Below, piece by piece: positions 43,009 through 50,678 of a stretch of DNA of 64,000 nucleotides. The notes under the pieces are model-generated. The model saw nothing but the letters and a program-made list of their open reading frames with translations, searched no databases and was not told the origin of the DNA. The position numbers and the translations under genes were made by a program. Numbering within the stretch: position 1 is the first letter of the stretch; every line of letters begins with the position of its first letter. The stretch covers positions 62,001 to 126,000 of the forward strand of contig JAFGJO010000043.1 of the NCBI GenBank assembly GCA_016929065.1, read 5' to 3'. This DNA is from Spirochaetales bacterium. Lineage in GTDB: Bacteria; Spirochaetota; Spirochaetia; SZUA-6; RPPD01.

Positions 43009-45618
43009 ATGATTTCCGCGATGCATCAAAGGGGGAAAAAGGATACTTCCGGCTCTTGTACGGACAGATCCTTTCATTATACGTGTATGAAGAATATCAA
43101 CTTTAAAATGATTTCGCTCGCCATATTCTCGGCAGTATCAATCGCATATGAGCTGTTCATCATGAGAGTTTTTTCAATCGGCAGCTGGTCAAATTTCGGG
43201 TTTCTGGTCATCAGTACCGCGCTGCTGGGCTTTGGACTCGCAGGAACGCTGCTTTGCTTTCTAAATAAAAGCATTAAAAAATCACCCCAGCGGTGGATCA
43301 GTGTCACTGCAATTGTCTTCATCCCCACCATGGTGCTGGGATTCGTTCTCACACAACAAATCCCGTTTAATCCCATTTTTGTAACATCGGATTTGTTCCA
43401 GCTTTTCTGGATAGCTGTCTATTACATATTGTTCGGAATTCCCTTTTTCATGATTGCCCTTTTTACCGGACTCATCTTTATCACATTGAGCTCCAGGATT
43501 AACCAGTTGTATTTCTGGAACATGGCCGGGTCGGGACTCGGCGGCCTCATCATTATTTTGTGCATGTATGTGATTCCGCCGCAGCACCTTCTACTCCCGT
43601 TATTGCTGTTGTCGCTAATCGCCGCTTTCCTGAGTTTCCTCAATTACAGTCCGGCCAATAACCGGGTTATGGTAAAACGGGAATATCTCATCTCTCTGGG
43701 ATCTGTGGTTGTTGCCTCATTGATTGTGCTTTTGCTCTTCGGGAACATTAAGGTATCCGAATTCAAATCGATCAGCTATGTGCGAAAATACCCTGATGCC
43801 CGGCTTGTCCATCATTCCTTCTCGCCAATGGGAGAAATTGACGTGTTCAACAGCTCAAGGTTTCATTCCGCACCCGGCTTGAGCGATATTGCCATCATTG
43901 ACCTCAAAGAGATTCCCAAACAGGATTTCTGGGGACTGTATACTGACGGCGATGGTCCGTTTCAGGTAATGGGAAAGCTCGAGGAATCGAGTGCTGCTTA
44001 CATGGACTACCTGCCCCTTTCTGCCCCCTATACAATTCTTGACAAGCCGGATGTGCTGCTCGCCAATTTAAACGGCGGAATCAGCGCCCAGCTTGCATTG
44101 TATAAAAACGCCCGGAAGATTACCATCGTTGAACCGAATTACGAGCTCGTCGGGCTTCTGCGGGATGATCCGGTTTTGAGCAAATTCAATGATCATCTGC
44201 TGCTGCGCGGCAATGTTTCCGTGGTGACCACCAATCCGCGCGCGTATTGTGCATCACATCCGGATTCCCAGGACCTTATTGAAATCAGCCTCATTGACTC
44301 AATTGGCTCGAATGGGGCCTGGGGTCATTCAATAAATGAAAATTTTACCTATACAAAAGAAGCAATCGCAGATTACATGCAGGCATTAAAACAAAACGGC
44401 ATTCTCGCAATTACTGTCTGGAACGGCCTGATACCTCCTCGGAATGTTCCCAAAATACTCTCTTCGATTATTGTTTCTTTGCGTGAACAAAATATACGTA
44501 ATATTGACAAGCGGCTTTTTGTGTTTGACCTGCACCGGTCCACCGCGACGATCCTGATCAAAAATACCGATTTTATCCCCGGCGAAATCAACAACCTTGT
44601 TTCATTTATCCGCGACAAGGCCTTCGACCCGGTATACTATCCCGGGATCCCGAAAAATCCCAGGAGCTATGAGAGCATCATGGCAACTTACAGAAATTAC
44701 TTCACCAACGAAGTAAATATGAACGAAGTGAAACGGGACACATCCATACTTGATTTCAAGTCGAGTGATTTTTATCATCACATGATTCTTGAAATGCTCG
44801 CCGGACGCGAAGAAGCACTGTTTCGCAATTACATTTTTGACATTTCACCGATGACCGACGACCGGCCATACTACAGTGTGTATCTGAAACCCGTACAAAT
44901 GAGTTATTACCTTGATCAACTCCCCGATATAATGGAGGAATGGGGGCTGCTTTTGGTCATCGGCATATTCATGCAGTCTATACTGTTCGGTGCCATCATT
45001 ATTCTTCTGCCGCTTTTCGGCCGTTTCAAGGTACTGCTCGTGGATAAAAAAGCGGCCGTCAAAACGATTATTTATTTTTCATGCCTGGGTCTGGGATACA
45101 TGTTCATGGAAATGTTTCTGATCCAGCGGCTAGTGTTCTTTATCAGTGATCCCATTTTCTCTGTATCAATCGTCCTTACCTCGATGCTGATCATTTCCGG
45201 CATCGGCAGTATTATCAGCGGACGTTTTCAGTATAAACGGAGTACCGTTGTCCTGATTGCGGTCGGCGGCATTGTAGCATCATCGCTGTTTTATCTATTT
45301 GGCCTCTCCCCTCTTTTGCGTTCACTTCAGGAAATTCATTTTGCCCTGAAAGTTATCATCTCGATCATCATCATTGCACCGTCTGCTTTCTTTTTGGGGA
45401 TGCCGTTTCCAAACGGATTGCGCGCTATCAGCGACCATATGCCCGACCTGTTACCCTGGACCTGGGGAATGAACGGAGCGCTCTCGGTTACGGGTGCTGT
45501 ACTGTGCAGACTCATTTCCATCACCTTCGGTTTTTCACTCGTGCTGGTGCTCACCATGGCAATCTATATTACTGCTGCTCTCACGTTCCCGACGTTTGCA
45601 AAAAAACTTTTACGGTAA
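43009..45618 (+). CDS. Polytopic spermidine-synthase-like membrane protein
   Basis: An 869-residue protein with about seven to eight N-terminal helices (to about residue 245), a soluble Rossmann-like domain (about 250-630) and several more helices to the end. The central domain resembles membrane-bound spermidine synthase-like proteins (SRFHSAPGLSD, TDGDGPFQVMG). The glycine-rich SAM loop is degenerate (LLANLNGGISAQLALY), though the acid at the end of strand 2 remains (TIVEPN). Classical aminopropyl transfer is therefore doubtful. Start is uncertain: ATG 43009 or ATG 43087 (MKNINFKM, just before the first helix); neither has a strong ribosome-binding site. Divergent from the PIMT fusion gene. 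Confidence 0.8.
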   Translation: MISAMHQRGKKDTSGSCTDRSFHYTCMKNINFKMISLAIFSAVSIAYELFIMRVFSIGSWSNFGFLVISTALLGFGLAGTLLCFLNKSIKKSPQRWISVTAIVFIPTMVLGFVLTQQIPFNPIFVTSDLFQLFWIAVYYILFGIPFFMIALFTGLIFITLSSRINQLYFWNMAGSGLGGLIIILCMYVIPPQHLLLPLLLLSLIAAFLSFLNYSPANNRVMVKREYLISLGSVVVASLIVLLLFGNIKVSEFKSISYVRKYPDARLVHHSFSPMGEIDVFNSSRFHSAPGLSDIAIIDLKEIPKQDFWGLYTDGDGPFQVMGKLEESSAAYMDYLPLSAPYTILDKPDVLLANLNGGISAQLALYKNARKITIVEPNYELVGLLRDDPVLSKFNDHLLLRGNVSVVTTNPRAYCASHPDSQDLIEISLIDSIGSNGAWGHSINENFTYTKEAIADYMQALKQNGILAITVWNGLIPPRNVPKILSSIIVSLREQNIRNIDKRLFVFDLHRSTATILIKNTDFIPGEINNLVSFIRDKAFDPVYYPGIPKNPRSYESIMATYRNYFTNEVNMNEVKRDTSILDFKSSDFYHHMILEMLAGREEALFRNYIFDISPMTDDRPYYSVYLKPVQMSYYLDQLPDIMEEWGLLLVIGIFMQSILFGAIIILLPLFGRFKVLLVDKKAAVKTIIYFSCLGLGYMFMEMFLIQRLVFFISDPIFSVSIVLTSMLIISGIGSIISGRFQYKRSTVVLIAVGGIVASSLFYLFGLSPLLRSLQEIHFALKVIISIIIIAPSAFFLGMPFPNGLRAISDHMPDLLPWTWGMNGALSVTGAVLCRLISITFGFSLVLVLTMAIYITAALTFPTFAKKLLR

Positions 45619-45629
45619 TTGACACTCAA

Positions 45630-45692
45630 TTTACCGGTAAAAGTATGAATATTTATATAAGCTGTCCGGTTTTATCGGACAGCCCTTATATA
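45630..45692 (+). other. Palindrome and hairpin between the polytopic gene and paralogue 2
   Basis: TTTACCGGTAAA (45630-45641) is a perfect 12-base palindrome. GCTGTCCG/CGGACAGC (45661-45668 with 45676-45683) is flanked by TATATAA/TTATATA pairs (45654-45660 with 45686-45692) with a two-base bulge. No T-run follows, so termination would be inefficient. CGGTAAA recurs twice more at about 45719 and 45730. Confidence 0.5.
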
Positions 45693-45804
45693 TTGGTATT
45701 GCGGTTATCTTGAATTCACGGTAAATTAGCGGTAAAGAATCTTTGAAAATAGTAAGATAATAATAATAGAGACCCAAAACACGGGAGGGGTTACCATTAA
45801 TACA

Positions 45805-47433
45805 ATGAAAAAGATACATTCCATTCTTTCAGTCCAATCAGTAGGAAAACGAAGCAGGAAAAGAAAAAAACATTCAAAAAAGAAAGCTGCTTTTTCCTTT
45901 TCAATCATATTCGATTTTATAAAAAATAATCGTGAAATGTCCCTGTATATCACTACCGGAACCTTTGCTGCAGTGGGGCTGGCTATACTTTTACTCCTCA
46001 CTTTTGTCGTATTTCCCGGCACAAACCAGGATGCCCTTACCGATCAGGAAATTTTTCTGCACGAAGACGGCGATGAAGTGGGAACCGGGTATGCGCAAAT
46101 AAAACGCGACACGGACATTGAATATACAATAAAGAAAAAAGACACCCTCTATGAACTGGCATACCTCTACGAAGTCGATGTGGACGAACTGGTCAGCTAT
46201 AACGATATAAAAGATGTGACAAAACTGATGCCGGGGCAAAAAATCCTCATTCCGTCAAATGACAATGTCTCGAAACTGCAAAAAGAACAGAAAATTGCGC
46301 GTGAAAAGGAAGCGGCAGTGATCGCTTCGAAACCGCCGGTGCCAAAACCGAAAAGCGTGCTGCCTTCATCCGTTCAGATCAGTGCAGAACAACAGTCTGA
46401 CGGACAATCCCTGACGGTCAATTTTACCATCGATACAGACATCGATGAAAAAAACACCTATACCTATATCTGGAATTTCGGCGACGGAAAAAAAGCTTTT
46501 CACAAGACAACTCGCTACACCTATGAAAAACCGGGCACCTATAATGCCTATTGTACGATTGTTGACAAGTACGGGTACAAGAAAGATTCAAACCGTATTT
46601 TTATTGATATTCCACATACCGGAACGACAAAAAATACGAAATACCAGTTTCTGACATTAAACTCAACAGGCCTTTCATTCAAAACCAGCGGCCCGGTCAT
46701 CAGTATCAACGGGCAACCAGCCGAAGATGCTGCCGTGGTGACCCTCATCGCAGAGAATGAAAACCGCTTTGTCTACCGTGCGGACAAGGCCGGATATTTT
46801 TTTCTGGTTGTTGAAACTGCCGATACAGTCCAGAAAATAAATTTGTTCGTCAGCCCGGTCGCATCCGTGCATTCAGAGCGTACCGATGTCAACTGGTACC
46901 GGACGCAGTTCAATACGGGGACCCCTTCAAACTGCGGCCCGGCAACCGTATCCATGGGAATCAGCTGGGCAACCGGCTCCTATGTTCCGGTTTCGACGAT
47001 CCGGCAGGAAGTCGGCTGGTCCGGCAACGGGGGGACGAACTTCAGCTCCCTCGGCCAGTCCCTTAAAAATCACGGGGTTGCCTATAATGACCGTGAAATC
47101 ACCGGTGCCGACGATATTTTCCCCATGATTGACCAGGACCACATTGTCATCATCCTGCATAACAGCGGGAGGATAACCTCACGGGGAGAATCGGTTTCCG
47201 CAAGCAATTTCGGCAGGTATTATACAGATTCGGTGAGCCACTATATTATCATTAAAGGGTATTCAACAGACAAAAAATATTTTATTGTGTACGATCCCCT
47301 CCCGAGTGACTGGATTTCAAACAGTCTCCGGTATACCGACGGGATCAGCATGCTCGGCCGCAACCGGTATTATCCGGTAAGTGAAGTAATCCGGGCCCTC
47401 CGCACCCACCGCGTGCTCGAAGTCATCCGGTAG
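45805..47433 (+). CDS. Membrane-anchored LysM-PKD-C39 peptidase-like protein (paralogue 2)
   Basis: A 542-residue protein with the same architecture as the protein at 39848-41569: very basic cytoplasmic tail (1-45), one helix (about 48-70), LysM (about 105-150, YTIKKKDTLYELAYLYEVD), a charged linker, PKD (about 195-270, YIWNFGDGKK) and C39-like domain with C377 (SNCGPATVS), H479 (SHYIIIKGY) and D497 (YDPLPSDW). The C-terminal GRNRYYPVSE is shared with the paralogue. GGGAGGGG lies 14 bases before ATG 45805, too far; an in-frame ATT at 45796 would have ideal spacing. Probably a wall-associated periplasmic cysteine peptidase or amidase of unknown target. Confidence 0.84.
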   Translation: MKKIHSILSVQSVGKRSRKRKKHSKKKAAFSFSIIFDFIKNNREMSLYITTGTFAAVGLAILLLLTFVVFPGTNQDALTDQEIFLHEDGDEVGTGYAQIKRDTDIEYTIKKKDTLYELAYLYEVDVDELVSYNDIKDVTKLMPGQKILIPSNDNVSKLQKEQKIAREKEAAVIASKPPVPKPKSVLPSSVQISAEQQSDGQSLTVNFTIDTDIDEKNTYTYIWNFGDGKKAFHKTTRYTYEKPGTYNAYCTIVDKYGYKKDSNRIFIDIPHTGTTKNTKYQFLTLNSTGLSFKTSGPVISINGQPAEDAAVVTLIAENENRFVYRADKAGYFFLVVETADTVQKINLFVSPVASVHSERTDVNWYRTQFNTGTPSNCGPATVSMGISWATGSYVPVSTIRQEVGWSGNGGTNFSSLGQSLKNHGVAYNDREITGADDIFPMIDQDHIVIILHNSGRITSRGESVSASNFGRYYTDSVSHYIIIKGYSTDKKYFIVYDPLPSDWISNSLRYTDGISMLGRNRYYPVSEVIRALRTHRVLEVIR

Positions 47434-47583
47434 CAACAACACACACTCTTCATATTTTTCACAGAAACTATTCACAGCCGGGTTGTACGCTTACTGGATG
47501 GATGCGGGAAGCAAAGTGTATAAAATTCACTTTGTGTTGAAAAAAAAACCTGCAAACCTTATTATTTTAATTGAATCACCGCT

Positions 47584-47595
47584 GTACAATTGTAC
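47584..47595. promoter_or_regulatory. Perfect palindrome GTACAATTGTAC before the NapH-like gene
   Basis: A 12-base palindrome 30 bases before the ATG at 47625, containing TACAAT that could be a -10. It is a candidate operator. Confidence 0.4.
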
Positions 47596-47624
47596 GGCAC
47601 ATTCAATTTCAAAAAGGAGGATTT

Positions 47625-48467
47625 ATGGCAAAAAAACCAAAAACTGCATGGATCCGGCTGACCGTGCAAATTATCTTTTTTGCACTGGTTGCCCTGATTA
47701 CATTCAATCACACCATGTCGGAAGCAGGAATATCCATTCCGTTTTTTGAATCGGCATCGATCCATGCGATTTGTCCATTCGGCGGGGTTGTTTCCATTTA
47801 TCAGTACATTACCGGCGGGACATACACCCAAAAAATACATCAGAGTTCGTTTATTCTGATGTATATTGTCCTGGCTGCTGCATTATTGGCTGGACCCGTT
47901 TTCTGCGGATGGGTATGCCCCTTCGGCAGTTTTCAGGAATGGATTGGGAAAATCGGCAAAAAGATTTTCAGGAAAAAATACAACAACTTCATTCCAAAAA
48001 AAATCGATTCGATCCTGCGGTATCTCCGCTACGGAGTGCTTGCCTGGGTAGTGCTCATGACCGCGCTTACCGGCAAGCTCATTTTTGAGAATGTTGACCC
48101 GTATGCAGCACTTTTTCACTTGTATTCCAGCGAACTTGCAATCGGCGGGCTTATCGCCCTTGCTGTCGTGTTTGTTCTCTCCTTCTTTATTGATCGACCC
48201 TTTTGCAAATATGCCTGTCCGTACGGCGCACTGCTCGGGATATTCAATTTGTTCCGTATTTTTAAAATCAAGCGGAATGAAGCAACCTGCATCAGCTGCA
48301 GCAAGTGCGACAAGGAATGCCCGATGAATATTGAGGTTTCATCCAAAAAAAATGTCCTTGACCATCAATGCATCAGTTGTTTAAAGTGTACTTCCGAGCA
48401 GGCCTGCCCGGTAAAAAATACTGTTGAACTGATGACAGGTAAAATGGAGGCAAAAGATGAAGCTTAA
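47625..48467 (+). CDS. NapH/YccM-like membrane iron-sulfur protein
   Basis: A 280-residue membrane protein with about five helices. Cytoplasm-facing cysteine motifs are ICPFGGVVS, CGWVCPFGSFQEW and CKYACPYGALL, as in NapH and NosR. A C-terminal two-cluster ferredoxin domain follows (CISCSKCDKECP and CISCLKCTSEQACP). Such proteins pass electrons from quinol or ferredoxin across or along the membrane to a partner enzyme. AAAGGAGG lies 5 bases before ATG 47625. It overlaps the next gene by 11 bases. No nitrate or nitrous oxide reductase is in the window, so the acceptor is unknown. Confidence 0.9.
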   Translation: MAKKPKTAWIRLTVQIIFFALVALITFNHTMSEAGISIPFFESASIHAICPFGGVVSIYQYITGGTYTQKIHQSSFILMYIVLAAALLAGPVFCGWVCPFGSFQEWIGKIGKKIFRKKYNNFIPKKIDSILRYLRYGVLAWVVLMTALTGKLIFENVDPYAALFHLYSSELAIGGLIALAVVFVLSFFIDRPFCKYACPYGALLGIFNLFRIFKIKRNEATCISCSKCDKECPMNIEVSSKKNVLDHQCISCLKCTSEQACPVKNTVELMTGKMEAKDEA

Positions 48468-49191
48468 TTCCAGAATTATCGCGCCTGCAATCATCATTTT
48501 GTTTGCTGTTGGCATATCGGGTTCTATCGCATTCAACCTGTGGCAGACAGCGGGTTCAAAATCCGCAGCCGACATCAAAACTCCGGCAGATATAAAGGGT
48601 TCCAAAGAATTTTCAATCATTGCAGAAGGGCTTGGCATTCCCCTTGCGGACATGCTCGCTGCATTCGCCATAACCTCAAAAACCGACCTCAAATGCATGG
48701 AACTGGAGAAGTTTTACAGCGGGGTTGAAGGTGGTGAAATCGGCACCGATTCGGTAAAGCTGTTTGCATCACTATATACCGGCCTCCCCCATAACCCGGA
48801 GGAAGATACAAGACTGCCCATGCAGGCCTATGACGTACTGAAGCAACACATCGACCCTGTAGTACTGGAATCCAATAAATCACGTTTTATTGAGGTAAAA
48901 GCCGCCGCTGTTTTACCAGCCGAACCGCAGACAATCGAAACAAATACGGCATCTTCCGGAGCGGTCAAGAGTGAATCAGAAACCCACGACTCCACTGCGA
49001 CTGATGCGGAAATAACGGGGAAGACCACTTTTCAGGACCTTGTCAACCGGGGTGTATCAAAACAGGAAATAGAGGCAGTCACAGGGCCAATCAGTTCCTT
49101 ATCTGATACAATAAAAAGTACAGCAGAAGCCAAAGGAGTAGAATTCAGTGAATGGAAGACTCCTCTGCAAGCACTGATGAACTCAAAATAG
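48457..49191 (+). CDS. Membrane-anchored partner of the NapH-like protein
   Basis: A 244-residue protein with an N-terminal signal-anchor (IIAPAIIILFAVGISGSIAF). Residues about 45-110 read DIKGSKEFSIIAEGLGIPLADMLAAFAI, and residues about 185-215 read EITGKTTFQDLVNRGVSKQEIEAV. Both fit the short repeated helical module (ITG-T-x-D-L..GI...) often found at the ends of NapH/4Fe-4S membrane proteins. A serine/threonine-rich linker joins them. GGAGG precedes the ATG inside the upstream gene. Role is likely to be assembly or docking for the NapH-like protein; that is inferred from linkage. Confidence 0.7.
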   Translation: MKLNSRIIAPAIIILFAVGISGSIAFNLWQTAGSKSAADIKTPADIKGSKEFSIIAEGLGIPLADMLAAFAITSKTDLKCMELEKFYSGVEGGEIGTDSVKLFASLYTGLPHNPEEDTRLPMQAYDVLKQHIDPVVLESNKSRFIEVKAAAVLPAEPQTIETNTASSGAVKSESETHDSTATDAEITGKTTFQDLVNRGVSKQEIEAVTGPISSLSDTIKSTAEAKGVEFSEWKTPLQALMNSK

Positions 49192-49212
49192 AAAAGAAAG
49201 CTATATGATATG

Positions 49213-49239
49213 CCGCTGCGCTGTGCAGCGGTTTTTTTT
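49213..49239 (+). terminator. Intrinsic terminator between convergent genes
   Basis: CCGCTGC and GCAGCGG form a 7-bp stem with a 5-base loop, followed by eight T residues; it lies 21 bases after the upstream stop. The T-run abuts the stop of the MFS gene on the other strand. Confidence 0.9.
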
Positions 49240-50467
49240 AATTCTCAGACCGGCCCTGTTCCCAGGCATTGAGTTTACTCTGGAAAAACGGAACGACCAT
49301 CAGCATCAATGACAGCACAGTACCGGCAATTGCAAAAAAAGCCAAAGATAATCCGCCGTGCAATGCAATAAAACCGACAATCGGCCCGATAACGGTGTAG
49401 GATATCCGAAACAGAAAACTTGCAATTGACAATACTGTTGCACGCTTGTCACTATAAGTCTCTTCATGGATATACCGGGTAATAATGGGCGGAGCAATAC
49501 CAAACAAAATATTTACGAGATATATCGGGAAGACGGCCCAGTACCCCGGCAGAAAACCGGCAAGGATATAGCCAGCGACCGGAAAAACCGGGAAAAGCCA
49601 GATAACCAGTTTTTTTCCGACAAGCTTCTCCACATGATGACTGAGCTGGCTGCCGAAACTCGAAGGCACAAACAGCAGGGCCCACAGAATACCAAACAAC
49701 CAGAGCGGCACTTCCCGCTCGGTCCACAACGGCTGGTACAGCCAGATCCCAAGCATGGTTGCAAGAGAGCAGACCGCAAATAAAGGCACCGCAGCACGGA
49801 CTATTTTACTGCGCAGGAATACATAGCGGAATATTTTATAAAATCCGTATAACGTACCTTTTGGATGCGAATAGACGTTCCGTTCCGGTTCTGTAATAAA
49901 AAATGAGGCAATAAAGCTGATGCACATTATCAATGCCGAACCCAGCAAAAGCACCCAGATAGAAACAGCTTCTGCAAGAATACCGCCGATAACACTCGAT
50001 ACTGCAGCCCCGATAAAATAAATACTGCGGATTCTTCCTTCGATTTTCGTATAATCGGTTTCACGCTGTAATGGTTTCAGGCTTTCATACACCAGTGAAG
50101 AATCTGTTCCGGAAAGAAATGCCATGGACAATCCAAGAATTATTTCTGCAGCAACAAAACCCCAGAAAAAAGGCGCATTCGCGTACACTATCCACCCGAT
50201 TATTTTGATCCCGGCCGCAAAAATAATTGTCTTTTTTCTTCCCAGCAGGTCTCCAATATACCCGGTGGGAATTTCAAAGATCACGACAGAAAAAGAGAAT
50301 ATTGCCTGCAGCAGAAAAATATCAAAAATAGTCAAACCGTGGTTTTGCCAGTACAGGGTAATGACCGGTATGGCAAACATGAAAGAAAAGCAAACCCGGA
50401 TGAGGGTAATAAGACGGATATTTCTTTTCCAGAGTGTATCTTGCTGAAGTATTCTCTCTGCTTCCAT
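49238..50467 (-). CDS. MFS transporter
   Basis: A 409-residue, 12-helix major facilitator. The loop 2-3 signature is GYIGDLLGRKKTIIFAAG, close to the family GxLaDrxGrkxxl motif. It most resembles the group annotated as drug- or sugar-efflux MFS transporters (DxxxLqAifSfsvVifEiPTGyigD). Substrate cannot be told. It stands alone, convergent with the NapH-like pair, and is followed upstream by 211 bases without a supported gene. Confidence 0.88.
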   Translation of the reverse strand: MEAERILQQDTLWKRNIRLITLIRVCFSFMFAIPVITLYWQNHGLTIFDIFLLQAIFSFSVVIFEIPTGYIGDLLGRKKTIIFAAGIKIIGWIVYANAPFFWGFVAAEIILGLSMAFLSGTDSSLVYESLKPLQRETDYTKIEGRIRSIYFIGAAVSSVIGGILAEAVSIWVLLLGSALIMCISFIASFFITEPERNVYSHPKGTLYGFYKIFRYVFLRSKIVRAAVPLFAVCSLATMLGIWLYQPLWTEREVPLWLFGILWALLFVPSSFGSQLSHHVEKLVGKKLVIWLFPVFPVAGYILAGFLPGYWAVFPIYLVNILFGIAPPIITRYIHEETYSDKRATVLSIASFLFRISYTVIGPIVGFIALHGGLSLAFFAIAGTVLSLMLMVVPFFQSKLNAWEQGRSEN

Positions 50468-50678
50468 GAAATACAGTTATGAAATAATTTACCCCACAGG
50501 TCAAGAGGATACAGGAAATAAATCCGTACGATCAATTTTGTTCATCTATGCGCGATAATCTTTTTGCATATTGCGGACTTGTACGAGGGGATGATATGAA
50601 TAGTAGAAGCGCTGAAGAATTTGGTATAAAGTTAGATGACGGTCTTCTCCCCCTGCATTTCCGGCGAGATACTCTTCT

